The notes: a model not told the origin generated them from the sequence alone. Positions 51,700-63,500 are shown, counted from the first letter of the stretch. The stretch: DNA of 64,000 nucleotides from Progne subis subis (GCA_022316685.1 JAKJHU010000612.1:1-64000), one strand, 5' to 3'. Numbers and translations are program-made.

Positions 51700-53560
51700 A
51701 GGGGCTCTATTTAATGAGGACTGAACACCTAGAAGAGCCCTTGATAAAACTGAAAATAGGTCCTCAAAAGTAAGAAATCACATTTTTGGTGGACACAGAA
51801 GCTACTAGGTCAACCCTAAGAAAACTACCACAAGGATGTGAAGTAAGTTGTGAATATGTCCCAGGTAATTGGGGTTAAAGGAGAAGTTTTTCAGGTTCCT
51901 GTAATTAAAAATTTGCAAATTGAATCAGATAAAAAATTTGGACTGAATGATTTGGTATTAATATCAGAGGCTGATAATAATTTATTAGGAAGGGAGATAA
52001 TAATAGCCTTGGGGATTAAAATAACACCCTGTGAAGGAAAACTTAAAATCTAATCTTTAACTAGAAGAAGATAATTTCGAGATTAGTGACACTGTGTGGT
52101 ATACTGGTGAAGTAGGAAAATCAAACATTCAGCCCATTAGCGTTGAAATACAGAACCCAGAAATCCCCATTCGAGTAAAACAATATCCGATATCACTGGA
52201 AGGTCGGAAGGGATTGAAACCGGTCGTTGAGAATTGAGTACATCAGGGGGTGTTGGAGTCCTGTGTGTCACCACATCATACCCCCATCCTGCCGGTAAAG
52301 AAGCCTGATGGTAGCTACCGACTAGTCCAGGATCTCAGAGCGGTAAATCAAAGAACCATTACCCGCTGTCCAGGAGTAGCTAAGCCAGATTCCTCCTAAT
52401 TACATTTGGCACAGTGCCGTGGATTTAAAGGATGCCTTTTGAACTTGCCCTCTGGATGAGGGCAGTAGGGATTGCCTTTGAGTAGGAGGACCCAGATACA
52501 GGTAGGAGGGAACAATTAAGGTGAATGGTGCTACCACAAGGTTTTACAGAGGCACCAAATCTTTTTGGGAGGATGTTAGAAAATCTTTGGAAGTCCTTTG
52601 AGTTACCCAAAGGAATTAAGCTGCTACAGTATGTAGATGATTTGTTAGTAGCAAGAGAAACTGAAGAGGAAACTAGAAAGGGTACTATTAAGCTTCTAAA
52701 TTTTCTAGGAGAAAATGGACTGAAGATATCAAAGTCAAAATTGCAGTTTGTAGAGTCAGAAGTGTGGTATTTAGGTCATTGTAAGTAAAAGTAAGCAAAA
52801 GTAAAAGTAAGCAAAAGAAAAAGCTAGACCGTGAAAGCGTTTCAGGAATAGTGAACATGGGACCACCAACGTCTAAAAGAGAAATAAAGCTGGTTTTGAG
52901 TCGCTTGGGTTATTGTAGGCAGTAGATAGAAGGGTTTAGCAGAAAAGTAAAATTTCTGTATCAGAAATTAACTACCAATTGCTTGAAATGGTCTGAAACG
53001 GATCAGGAAAATTCTGAGCAAGTTAAAGAAGCCCTACTGAAAGCTCCTTTCCTGAGTCTTCCCAATTTAGACAAGCCTTTTCAATTATTAGTTAATACAG
53101 TTCATCAAACTGAAATATTGACTCAAGATCGGGCAGGAAGCCAAAAGCCAGTAGGATATTATTCCAAATTATTGGATTCCGTTAGTAAGAGTTGGCCAAC
53201 ATGCCTGAAAGTTCTAGTAGTCACTGCTGTGTTAGTAGAAGAAGCCTGAAAAGTAACCTTTGGGGCACCACTGGAAGTGTACACATCCATAATATTAGGG
53301 GAATCCTTGCTAGAGAGGCCAAAACATGGTTAACTGATAGCAGAATATTAAAATATGAGGCTATCTTGATAGACTCCTCTGAATTAAAGCTGATAGTGAC
53401 AAATATACAAAGCCCCACTCAGTTCCTTTAGGGGACCCAGGGGAAGAATTAATACATGATTGCACAGAGGTCATAGAGTTACAAACAAAAATATGCCCTG
53501 ATTAAATAGAACAAGATTTAAAAACAGGAGAAAAATTATTTCTAGATGTATCATCCTGAG
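51700..53560 (+). pseudogene. ERV4 protease and reverse transcriptase remnant
   Basis: The protease has a decayed active-site region near 51785 (VDTEATRS), then NNLLGREII. The reverse transcriptase shows VLPQGFTEAPNLFGRML and YVDDLLVA in 52525-52788 and a connection segment in 52983-53249. Stops and frameshifts are frequent. Confidence 0.8.
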
Positions 53561-54290
53561 TAGTAGAAGGAAGAAGGAAATCTGGGTATGCCATAATTCG
53601 TGGAGAAAAACTGGAAGTAAAAGAATCTGGTCCCCTTAGCCCATCCTGGTCAGCACAAACCTGTGAACTCTATGCATTATTCTGTGTGTTGCTGTTATTA
53701 AAGGATCGAGAAGGGACCATATACACCAACTCAAAATATGCCTTTGGGGTAGTGCACACATTTAGAAAAATTTGGAAAGAAAGGGGACTTATAAACACTC
53801 AAAGAAAAGGATTAGTGCAACAAGGATTGATAATTCAAATCCTTAAAGCTTTGAAGAGCCCAAAAAAGATAGCAGTGGTTCATGTGAAAGGCCACCAGAG
53901 GGGGAGAAACATTAGAACAAGAAGAAACAATCTGGCTGATGATGAAGCTAAGAAAGCTGCCCTGAGGGAAAACAGCAATGTAACTATGACTTTTCAGGGA
54001 AGCAGGAACAGAAAATCAGACACCAGAGTTTTCTTTAGCAGAAGTAGAAGCCGTGAAAAACCTAGGAGCAAGTCTAAAAGAGGGACAATGGATTCTCCCT
54101 GACAAAACCACAGTTCAAATGGCAGAAAAAGGCTAGACTCATGCTTCAAGGGTAAAAGGACCTATACCAAATAAAGACTGGAAAATTATTTCGATACCAG
54201 AAGACCTTAAAGTAAAGTTAAAAAAATAAATTTGATTATACCATTTTGTTGAGGTCCAAAATACAGGTTTAAGTAAAATTATAATTAATC
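53560..54290 (+). pseudogene. ERV4 RNase H remnant
   Basis: The frame 53686-54102 has IYTNSKYAFGVVHTFRKIWK and NNLADDEAKKAA, the RNase H signatures with the usual catalytic Asp changed to Asn in TNSKYA. The integrase core that should follow was not found. Confidence 0.75.
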
Positions 54291-54296
54291 AACGAC

Positions 54297-54866
54297 ATGG
54301 CTGAAGAGAGCATTTGTTGCCCAGAGGCTATAGCTCATATGAAAAATCATTTTTGGCTGTGGATTTCACATCATGCTGCAATACATTTGGTGTGCCACCC
54401 ACATATTGAAAGAATAACCCAGCCCCTGGATATTCAAGATATCCTTAGTACAGAAAGGTCAGAAGCTGCCATCCCACAGAGAGAAGTTTCCGTGTTTCAG
54501 GAAGGTTGCTGCAAACACGGTCATCAGTGTGAGCGGTGTAAAGCAGTGACCATGAAGTGGCTGAGACAAAGACATTGGCACAGAACGACTATACCTTGGG
54601 ACCAAAGAGATGTAGCTTTTATGATTCATTGTATACGATGTTTTAGAAGAGTAGAGGGAGACTTTAGAATGCACAAATGGGTTTTAGCACAGATCAACAT
54701 TGATACTTATATAATAGAAGATCAAGTACAAAGAGCATTGATTTATTTAGCGTATCACATGGAACAATTAGTGGCTTTGAGAACACTGCAGGAACAACAA
54801 AGGAAAATAAAAATAAGATGTGGATACAGTAGGATACCCAGAAACAACAGAAAAAAAGATAAATAG
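54297..54866 (+). CDS. ERV4 ORF 1 between pol and env (189 codons, Cys/His-rich)
   Basis: Open 189-codon frame. Residues about 10-40 may be leftover integrase zinc-site sequence fused in by the integrase deletion. Cys 71, 72, 78 and 81 with His 74 and 76 (CCKHGHQCERC), then HCIRC at 111-115, could bind zinc, followed by a helical, Gln-rich tail (HMEQLVALRTLQEQQ). No match to a known retroviral accessory family that I can name. One of the few long open frames in a ruined provirus. Confidence 0.5.
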   Translation: MAEESICCPEAIAHMKNHFWLWISHHAAIHLVCHPHIERITQPLDIQDILSTERSEAAIPQREVSVFQEGCCKHGHQCERCKAVTMKWLRQRHWHRTTIPWDQRDVAFMIHCIRCFRRVEGDFRMHKWVLAQINIDTYIIEDQVQRALIYLAYHMEQLVALRTLQEQQRKIKIRCGYSRIPRNNRKKDK

Positions 54867-54921
54867 TCTTGCTTAACCAGTTCAGGTTATAAAACTCCTT
54901 TGATAGCTTACAATTAAATGT

Positions 54922-55392
54922 TTGTGTTTTGTAATTGCAACTAACTTTAATTTATTAGAAATATTAGGCATTCTGGATTGGATATTGACTGCAACTCCAT
55001 TGAGTTTGGAGGCAGAACAATGCCGATGGGAAGGGTTCAGACACTTCCTTGATCAATGGGAACAGCCTGAACAGATTGAAAATCTTTTAAGAGGCCCTCA
55101 GCGACTAACACTAACAGATTTCTTTGAGGAACTACAATTCCAGAACAAGAGACTGGAAACACCTGTTACTGAAAGAGTCCAAGAACAAGTAAAACACTGG
55201 GAGTGTACTAAGCATGGCTTAGAGTGTCACCCATGGGTTTGTGTTATTTGTGTGCTTTGCCTTAATTTGTGGTGGAGAGTAACAAGAGCAGAAGAGAGAG
55301 AGAGACAATTGATTTCTTTAACTTGCTTGGATTGCATGCGTGAACAGTTAACTTTAAAAAGCTTTTTCAGTGATTTTTTGGAACACCTTTGA
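54922..55392 (+). CDS. ERV4 ORF 2 between pol and env (156 codons, Cys-rich)
   Basis: Open frame from an ATG. The N-terminal part is helical with DFFEEL and DQWEQPEQIENLL. Cys 95, 102, 107, 110, 113, 135 and 138 (ECTKHGLECHPWVCVICVLC, then TCLDC) follow. ORF 1 has a similar order (C...KHG..C..C, then CIRC), so the two could be duplicates. The PWVC...W...CxxC pattern also recalls ERV3 (39724-39924). Function unknown; zinc binding is inferred. Confidence 0.5.
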   Translation: MCFVIATNFNLLEILGILDWILTATPLSLEAEQCRWEGFRHFLDQWEQPEQIENLLRGPQRLTLTDFFEELQFQNKRLETPVTERVQEQVKHWECTKHGLECHPWVCVICVLCLNLWWRVTRAEERERQLISLTCLDCMREQLTLKSFFSDFLEHL

Positions 55393-56160
55393 GATATGAA
55401 GATGGAAGTTTTTATGCAGCAGTTTGATTAATAGAAAATTTGGACCAATGAGTTTTTACTATGTTAGCTTTTGAGCAGGTGAGAGAGGAAATGATTCATA
55501 GCATTATAGACCAGTGTATCATAATTAACAGTTTCTGTGGAGAAGGAATTTGTGTGCCACGCTATAGACACATTTCTTACATGAACTGGCATTGTGAATG
55601 TGCCTTTTGGTGGCAATGAAGACTTAATAATAATCCCCAACTTTGGAGCAAAAAGTGACCAACAAATCAGGTTGTTAACTGAAGTAGTGACAAAGCAAAT
55701 CTTATTGTGGTTGGCACATCTCCAGAGCTTTGGTGGTTTAGACTAAAAGAGGAAGTAGCTGACTAACCCAGAGAGAGAGAGAGAGAGAGAGGTCAGTGCT
55801 GCTAGAACTGTGAGTAATCTGTGCCATCCTTGAAACAATCATGAGGCCAAGGGTACCAGTGAGACCAAAGGCACCAGTGACTAGATCCCAGGATATAAAC
55901 TTTGCTGACAAGAATCCTGACATCTTGGCCCTTGGCTGCAACCCAAAGGGCCTTGAGGATGGTAGAAAGTCAAAACTCCTGAGGATTATTTTCACTGTTT
56001 GTCGTGATGCCCTTGGCAATTGGGCAAAACTATGGAGCCACTCTGGACAGAGTCCATGAGAGAAGGGAATGAGCAATGCAGGAACAAACAATAATAAAAC
56101 AAGGACCACAAGAGTGGCTAATGAGAGAACAATCGATGCAAAAACAAAGTCCCAGTACTA
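55393..56160 (+). other. ERV4 segment between the ORFs and env
   Basis: Broken frames, a short (GA)n at 55774-55791 and no supported gene. It may hold splice sites and the env start, which I could not identify. Confidence 0.35.
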
Positions 56161-56857
56161 TTGATCCCTGTAATAAATGACATCAATCCATGGGAGTCAA
56201 GGACAAGATGGAATTTGTGTTTTTGGCACATCCACATGTTTGTGCTGCCTACTATGATTGCAGCAATTTTATAGTTGTTTGTGTTAAAATAGAAAAATGG
56301 ATTGGGTAGGGGAAAATTTAGGATTTAATGGACCAGCTCCTTATCCTTAGAGTGATCAAATCTGTCCTCAATATGAAAATTTTTTTTGTTTTGAGAAAGA
56401 TGAGAATGGGAATGATCCAAGTATAGGCATAGGAGGTACAGCAGTAAGGAAAAAAAAGAAGAAAACCAAAAGAATCAAAAGAAATAAGAATAAAGGCCAT
56501 AGGGAAAGAATTAAAGGAACTGGATAAGCTGTATGAACAATTAAAACAGCAGTATAGCCACTGGGATTTGACAACCTCAGCTAAGAAACTTTTTGTATAT
56601 TTGATGCAAGAAATTGCTACGGAATTAGGATTATCCAAGTGCTGGATCTGTAGGGGCCTTCGAATGGCTGAACAATGGCTGTGGAGAGGTGAGAGTCTAG
56701 CTCCAGAACAATTTTTAAAATGGAATCATACTCAAACTTCCAAGACATTAAAATGACCTGAAGGATGGATTTTGAGTCATCAAGTAATTGGAACAGTCTG
56801 TGTAACTTGAGAGGGAAGGAATTATAATGAAGTAGTAGGATATACTCCTTGTATAGA
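56160..56857 (+). pseudogene. ERV4 env surface-subunit remnant
   Basis: Frame 56568-56756 contains ELGLSKCWICRG, with the CWIC form of the CxxC isomerase motif of class I surface subunits. Stops precede and follow it. The frame resumes beyond the inserted sequence near 57390. Confidence 0.7.
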
Positions 56858-57247
56858 TGTCGCCGTGACGCACAAAGCAATAACGCACAGACATAAGTAA
56901 TTCACAGGCAGAGGTTCTTCCAGGTTCTCCTCAGCCAGCAGAGAGCGAAGGAAGCCCCTCTTCGTTTATTCTTTACTTTTTTATACATCCGTGGATCTGG
57001 CAGAAGATAGGCTTTTTGGGTTTCCACCCCTCATCCTCAGTGGCCAGACCCACTGTCAGTTACAGTTGTTTTTCAGGTTAGAAATATGCAAACAAAGGAC
57101 AAAGAATGAGAAACAAAGGGTTTGTTTATGTTACATCTATGGGAAAGGTAGAAAACTGCTCCTAATATTGAACAGTAATTAAAAGATCTGACTCCATTAT
57201 GAATTTCAAGAAGGCTAATAAGAAAGCTCAGAAAAACCAGGGTAACA
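56858..57247 (-). mobile_element. Possible solo LTR inserted in ERV4 env
   Basis: The + strand starts TGTCGCCGTGACGC and the minus strand has AATAAA near 56970. The insert interrupts env-like sequence. The far end (placed at a CA, 57247) and the target duplication are not resolved. Confidence 0.4.
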
Positions 57248-57389
57248 TATATCTACTTTAGTAGTTAATTTGTATAATATAATTAATACCTGATAACTAA
57301 TAACTTTTATTGTGTATTGAGGATTAATAAAAGGAAATGAATTGTGAGTGGAATAATCAAAATGATTTTTTCTGGTATATAGTGAATTA

Positions 57390-58400
57390 CCTCAAAAGTG
57401 GGAGGGAACCTGTACCTTAGGAGTTATACGACCCTCCTTCTTCATCATACCAAGGTCTAGGAGCAATATACTGGGAACACCACTTGATGAGACTCTAGAA
57501 AGGAATAAAAGAGATTTAAACCTCGACTTCCCAAAGGCAGGGGGAAACCAGAAATGGGGGGAAGACAAATGGCCTGCAGAAAGAATCATAGCATATTATG
57601 ACCCAGCAGCTTGGGCTGAGGGTGGATCTTGGGGATATAGGACCCCAATTTATCTATTGAATTGGTTGATAGGATTCCAGGCGGGAGTGGAGGTTGTTTC
57701 ACACCATACTTCTGATGCCCTAAAGTTACTGGCCAAGCAGCATTCACAAATGTGAGCATTTGTATATCAAACCAGAATTGCCCTAGATTATCTGTTGGCT
57801 AAAGAAGGGGGAGTTTGAGGAAGATTTAAGGAATCTGAGTGCTGTGTGGAGAGAGATGATCATGGGGAAGCCATCACAAAACTTGCTGAAGAAATTCAAA
57901 GGGTGGCACACATACCAGTTCAAAAGTGGAATTCTATTCTAAAAACGGATTGGTGGGATAACCTCTTTGGAGGAGCCTGGTGGAAGAAGGTGGGATTTAT
58001 GCTGTTCTGTTCTGGATTCGGATTGTTATTCTTACCATGCATGATTCCATGTCTTATTAGACTAATCCACCCAGTGATACACGGAATGGAAATTACAGCA
58101 ATGCCCATTGATCCAGAATTGGCAGCAAAAGGGAAACCAAATCCTTTGTTGGTACTAAAAGCTAGACCTACTCACACTCAAAATAAGGGACCTGAAGAGA
58201 TGTTGACTGAACATAAAGAGACTACTCTAGCACAAGAGTTGTCAACCAAATTTGAGAAGGAATGCGAAAAGTTTGATGCAACATGGGAGATGTTAGAAAA
58301 ATTAGAGGCTGAAATGAGAGAGTGTGAAAACCTGGATTATTGGGAATATAGAAGAAATCCAGATTCAGTTTTAATTAAAAGCATGAATCATTATGATTAA
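57390..58400 (+). pseudogene. ERV4 env C-terminal part and transmembrane subunit
   Basis: Text such as YYDPAAWAEGGSWGYR and QTRIALDYLLAKEGGV leads to a SECCVERDDHG block: the disulfide region of a gammaretrovirus-type Env, with a TGA where the first cysteine of the CX7CC-like motif is expected. From 57846 the frame is open: NLFGGAWWKKVG, a membrane anchor, then a cytoplasmic tail of about 110 residues rich in Glu and Lys, far longer than the usual 30-odd. Confidence 0.75.
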
Positions 58401-58418
58401 AAGAGAAATGGGGGAAAT
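58399..58418 (+). promoter_or_regulatory. ERV4 polypurine tract
   Basis: AAAAGAGAAATGGGGGAAAT immediately before the TG of the LTR. Confidence 0.65.
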
Positions 58419-59243
58419 TGTAATAAGTGAAAATGATTCATGCTAATTGTAATTGTATCAATATTTTTAATAATATATATATTTGAAAATTGTTTTTATA
58501 AAGTACTAAAGGAAAAAGTAGGTGTGATTATTGTTACAAAGCAGATGGGCCCCTTGGCAGATGGTACATGAGAAAAATAAGATACAGGATGCAGTTTGAG
58601 ATAAGCAAGAGTCTCAAAGCTGGATTGGCCCAAAGCTGGGGACTACTCCAAGGTAGGGAGATGGGCCTTTGCAGATGTGATGGGATACAGGATGTCTTAA
58701 GATAGAACTGGCCTTGAGACGGACAGTGTTGGGACTGTTCCAAGGTAGGGAGTTTGGGTGGTGGTTTGATCCATGAAATAATTAACTTTTGGAACATAAT
58801 GCTTATTTATGTATAACACAAAACTTAGAGCACACATGCATCCATTAAGGCTATTAATAGGATGCAAGGAAGATGATGAGCCTTCATCTGAAGAAGACTA
58901 CCAAAAAGACAAGAAGACCCCCTAACAACAAGTGGAGCATGTGCTATGTAGTATAGTGACGTAGATTTTAAGAATTGGAAATAGGAGGAGATTCACGGGA
59001 AATATTAATGATTATGCATTAGCATACAGTATATAAGTTTAACTTGGATTACTTTGTTTTGTACGTGAGGTAGGGTGAGAAGCCCCCCTCTGTACCCTGG
59101 TCAGTTTTGCTTATGCTTTATCCAAACAGTATTTACCTTTAATTAATCACTGCTGAATTTTTGTATATGCCTGATTATAAAATGCTGCTTAAATAAAATT
59201 GCATTGCTGCTAAATTCAACTTTGTTGCTTATTAAATTAGACA
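58419..59243 (+). repeat. ERV4 3' LTR (825 bp)
   Basis: Starts TGTAATAAGTG and ends ATTAGACA. TATATAAG at 59030-59037 and AATAAA at 59192-59197 are in LTR order. A direct repeat 'ctccaaggtagggag'/'ttccaaggtagggag' occurs near 58648 and 58740. No 5' partner exists in the window. Confidence 0.75.
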
Positions 59244-59261
59244 TAGAGTTTAATTTAAAAC

Positions 59262-60376
59262 CTTCCTTCCTTCCCTCCTTTTTCCTTCCTCCTTTCCTTC
59301 TTTCTCTCTCATTTCTTTCTTTCTTTCTTTCTTGGGAGCAGGTACCCTTACCCTCCCAAAATCACTGCCCCTGCACCTCAGCCCTGCACAGCACAACACC
59401 TTAAACTCAGCCTTCCCAATTTCAAGGCAACCTCCCACAAGACACTTTCAGGCCCCAAAATTCCTAAAAGCACCATCAGCCTTTAAAAACTGCTTCTTGA
59501 TTTCCCTCTCTCTACTCCCCTACTCAAAGAGCCCAAACCACCCCATCCCCCAATTGCAATCCCTACCCCTCCCAGCTTTCCTGCCACCCCCACACTGCAA
59601 TTACACCCCACATTACACTGCCCCATCCCATCCCATCCCATCCCATCCCATCCCATCCCATCCCATCCCATCCCATCCCATCCCATCCCATCCCTTCTGG
59701 GCAAGAAGTCCCCTCCAACCAGCCCTTGCACACTTCCAGCCATTCCAGGGCAGCTGCAGCTTTTCCTCCCACTCTGTGCCAGGGCCCCACCGCCCTCCCA
59801 GGGAACAAGTCCATCCCCACATCCCAGCTCACCCTGTCCCAGAGCAGCATCCCAGGGACTCAGCCACTCACCAGGCTCCCCAGGGATTGGTCACAGCTGC
59901 GAGGCTGCCGCAGCTCCAGGAGCCTTTGGACACCGCTCCCGGGAATGCCCAGGCTGCCACTCTTGGGCTGTCTGTGCAGGGCCAGGGCCTGCACTCCATG
60001 ATCCCGCTGCCTCCCTCCCAGCTCAGCCCCTTCTGCAGTTCTCTCCCTTGGGCTCACCCTTTGTGTCTCCTCCAGGCGCTGGCAGAGCTCTTGGGGCCGG
60101 GGCAGGAGCGGCACAGCCCCAGCGTTCCCCTCTCTGTGACACCACGGTGGGGACAGCTCCAATGTTCCCTGCCTGGAGACGCTCCAAGGGAAGCGTCCAG
60201 AGCCACAGCCAGAGAGCAAAACTGAGCGGGCACTGAGCACCCCCGGCCTGGGCTGATGTGCATTGCTGCGCACACAGCTCGGGGAAGGTCCCCCTGGCCA
60301 CCTCCACAGTGCCACAGGCAAGTGTCACATAGAGTTACAGAGCTCTGCCCAGAGCTGACAGGGTGAGTTAAATAAG
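59262..60376 (-). repeat. Repeat X, copy C (inverted), with (CTTT)n tail
   Basis: On the minus strand it starts near 'actcaccctgtcagctctgg', follows copy B, then carries (ATGGG)n and ends in GAAA/GGAA repeats (59262-59335 on the + strand), like copy A. The 297-codon + strand ORF is a chance frame. Confidence 0.75.
59625..59693. repeat. (CCCAT)n microsatellite inside repeat X copy C
   Basis: About 14 pure 5-base units, at the place where copy A has (TGGTG)n. Confidence 0.93.
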
Positions 60377-60390
60377 AAAACTAAAATTGA

Positions 60391-60396
60391 CAAAAG

Positions 60397-60442
<46 letters not shown>

Positions 60443-60620
60443 AACAAGACCCCCCATACAAAACCAAAACTCCCACCACCAAAAAAAAAAAAAAAAAGAA
60501 GGAAAAAAACCCCACGAAACCCCACAAAATCTAGAATAAAAGAGCTCTCCTCCACATCACCAAAAACAATCAAAACAAAAGAACAGGAAAATAAACCAGA
60601 CCAACCAAAAAAACCACAAA
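60391..60620. repeat. A-rich tract
   Basis: Poly(A) of about 46 bases followed by AAAAC/CCAAA-rich sequence to 60620. Confidence 0.9.
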
Positions 60621-60899
60621 TAGGACCCAAAAGAAAAACAAACAAGAAAAAGAGTACTTCCCCCCAGCAGAGCTGTTCCATCTTTCAGTTCTCACACCTG
60701 CAGGCACAAAAGACCTGGGTCTGCAAAAAAAATGAGGACTCATTGGGCACATTTGCAGGAAAAGCAGGTTCAGGACAGGCTTTCAGCAGAACTGTTCTCA
60801 GCTGAGTGAAAAAGGCCCCTTTGGCAGTTGCTAGAGCCATTGGAATGCAGACCCTCAGCCCACAGGGGAGAAAAGAGCTCTGAATTCCCCTCCCCTCAC

Positions 60900-61451
60900 A
60901 CATAAACCCTGTTCCCAGACTGCTTCACACACAGGATCCTTCTGGAGGACTGTGGAAAGCTGAGAAGCAGCTCTGCCTTCTCCACATTCTGTGCCCTAAA
61001 GCTGCCTGGGAGAAGAAATTTAGGCTCAGCTCTGGTGGCACAATCCCTCCTGGCCCAGGGCACAGCACCAGGAAGGTCTTTGTGTGCTGCTGCTCCTGGG
61101 CACAGCTGCTGTGCCAGCACTGATCTGCCCCAGCTCTGCACACAGACATTGTTGCTCCAGCTCCAGAGGAGGGAACAAACAGGGGATCTCTGCAGAAAAC
61201 TTGGCTGAGAGATCCCTTAGTTCCTTTAAAGTCACCAACAGCGCAGCCCCTCATGGGCACAGTCTGTGGCCACAGGGAAGGTGGAGAGAAACAAAATGAG
61301 AAATGGCACAAACAGTGACATATCTTTGTGGAGAAGATTAAAGGAGTAAAACAAAGAAAAAGAACCTCCAAAATGAAACCAACAAGAAGTATCAAAGATG
61401 ACTTTTATTACAAGTGACTTTGCAGAAATTGGCCAGCAGTTTAATGTTTCC
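60900..61451 (-). repeat. 3' flank of the receptor pseudogene, duplicated
   Basis: Inverted match to 25400-25800, including the 'tgcagagatccc' and 'cagctgctgtgccagcactg' blocks, so the receptor duplication carried its downstream sequence. Confidence 0.65.
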
Positions 61452-62376
61452 TTAAACCACTACAGTCATCAGTCTCCACACTGCAGCCTTGAGCTCCTGG
61501 TTCCTCAGGCTGTAGATGAGGGGGTTCAGGGCTGGAGGCACCACCGAGTACAGAACTGACAGGGCCAGATCCAGGGATGGGGAGGAGATGGAGGGGGCTT
61601 CAGGTAGGAAAACAGGCCAGTGCTGATAACAGAGGAGACACGGCCAGGTGAGGGAGGCAGGTGGAAAAGGCTTTGTGCTGTCCCTGCTCAGAGGGGATCC
61701 TCAGCACAGCCCTGAAGATCTGCACATAGGAGAAAACAATGAACACAAACAAACAAATGCTAAAGAGATGGAAAATACAAGAAGCCCCAGTTCCCTGAGG
61801 TGGGATTTGGAGCAGGAGAGTTTGAGGATGTGTGGGATTTCACAGAAGAACTGGCCCAGGGCACTTGCCATGGCACAGGGGCAGGGAAAATGTATTGGCT
61901 GTTGCATGAGAGCATTGAGAAAGGCACTGGCCCAGGCAGCTGCTGCCATGTGGGCACAAGCTCTGCTGCCCAGGAGGGTCCCGTAGTGCAGGGGTTTGCA
62001 GATGGACACAGTAGCGGTCATAGCACATGATGGTCAGGAGGATAAAACTCTTCTGACATAAAGAACAGAAAGAAAAGAGCTTGTGCAGCACATCCTTTGT
62101 AGGAGATGTTTCCTGGTGTCCCAGAGGGAATTGTGCATGGCTTTGGGGACAGTGGTGAGGATGGAGCCCAGGTTGGTGAGGGCCAGGTTGAGCAGGAAGA
62201 AGAACATGGGCGTGTGCAGGAGGTGGCTGCAGGCTACGGCGCTGATGATGAGGCCGTTGGCCAGGAGGGCAGCCAGGGAGATGCCCAGGAAGAGGCAGAA
62301 GTGCAGGAGCTGCAGCTGCCGCGTGTCTGCCAGTGGCCAGCAGGAGGAAGTGGCTGATGGAGCTGCTGTTGGACAT
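61452..62376 (-). pseudogene. Olfactory receptor pseudogene, OR14-like
   Basis: Minus-strand paralogue of 24471-25397. It opens MSNSSSISHFLLLA and shifts frame within about 15 codons. Recognisable in pieces: HTPMFFFLLNLALTNLG, LTIMCYDRY, CKPLHYGTLLGSRACAHMA, then an end corresponding to NPLIYSLRN and a TAA at 61452-61454. Several small indels break transmembrane regions 1, 3, 4 and 6. The intact copy is the better candidate for function. Confidence 0.88.
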
Positions 62377-63500
62377 TTGCTGTGGCTGCCCATGGGGACC
62401 GGGTCATGGATAAAGGACAGTGACAAGTCAGCAGAGGCTGCTTTGAGCCAAACCTGGGCCATTCCCTGTAGACTGTCCTGCTGTGACTCACCCACCCTTG
62501 TTCCTGCTCTGGGAAAACCTTCACCCAGGTCCCTGCCTGAGCTCCAGTTGTGCTGTCTGAGTGTGCCAGGAGCAGCCAAGCCTGTGTGTGTGGGCTCTCC
62601 AGGAGCCATCCCTGTCCCACTGCCCTGGGTTTGTGGCCATGTGGCAGAGGGACAAGGATGGATATTCAGGATTTGTCACTGGCATCACTCCTAATGCAGA
62701 CAGGCTTGTTCCCATCTGCACTTCCACTTCCTAAAGGACATGGAGAGCAGGAAGGAATTTTCAGCCTATTGTTTTCCTGCCCACACATTCATTCCTAGTT
62801 CTCTGAGGATCAGAAATTCCCCAGCATTTCTGCTGCACTCATAGTTTGCCACTGAGAGATGTGAGAGGCAAAGGATTCCCTGTGGCTTAGGGAAGGTGAG
62901 GGGCTGGATGGGCTTGTTCCCAACTGCCCTGGGTTTGCACCTTTGCTGCAATCAGAGCACAGTCACACTCCCGTGTCACCCTGGGATAAACCAGACCCTG
63001 CCCAGAGCAGAGGGATCCCTGAATGTCTCAGCCTCTCCAAAGGTCTCTGGGCAAGGGCTCAGCACCCCCTTCTGCCAAGGACACTCACGGCTCCCTTGGC
63101 AAACCCAACAGCATTTCCTCAGCTCTGGCATCTCTGCACTTCCCTGTGGGACATTCAGGGAACTCCCAGAGGCTGTGGCACAGATTTGCAGCCAGGAGGG
63201 CAGCTCAGAGCTTGGAAGGACACAGCAAGGAGATCCCATGGGTGTGCCCATGATGGGATCTCAGGGAGGGGGCTGCAGCTCATTCCCCTTTCCCATGGAT
63301 GCTTTGCCCACAGCCCCACAGGTGACAGGCAAGCTTGGACACCCCATTCCCATGGACACAGCTGCCTGGCAGCAATCCCAAGGGCAGTGCCTGACTCAGC
63401 TGCTGCAAATGCCAGAGCCTCCCTGAGAGCACCTGATGACAGTGACAATATCATGGGAGTGGCATACCCAGCCATAGATTGCAAGAGTTTATTAAGGTTG
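62377..63500. other. Unassigned intergenic
   Basis: GC-rich sequence upstream of the pseudogene with ORFs up to 203 codons on both strands, none with a domain. Some of the 5' end may be duplicated receptor flank. Confidence 0.4.

Larger units (their letters stand above)
49830..59243 (+). mobile_element. ERV4: old plus-strand provirus without a 5' LTR
   Basis: Gag, pol, two accessory-like ORFs, env, polypurine tract and 3' LTR in order. Pol and Env motifs are class I, but Gag has two zinc knuckles, unlike ERV1. Frames are broken in gag, pol and env. The 5' end is replaced at about 49830 by ERV5. Confidence 0.82.

Noticed and set aside
59332..60225. 297-codon + strand ORF
   Set aside because: It spans a (CCCAT)n array and repeat X copy C; low-complexity translation.
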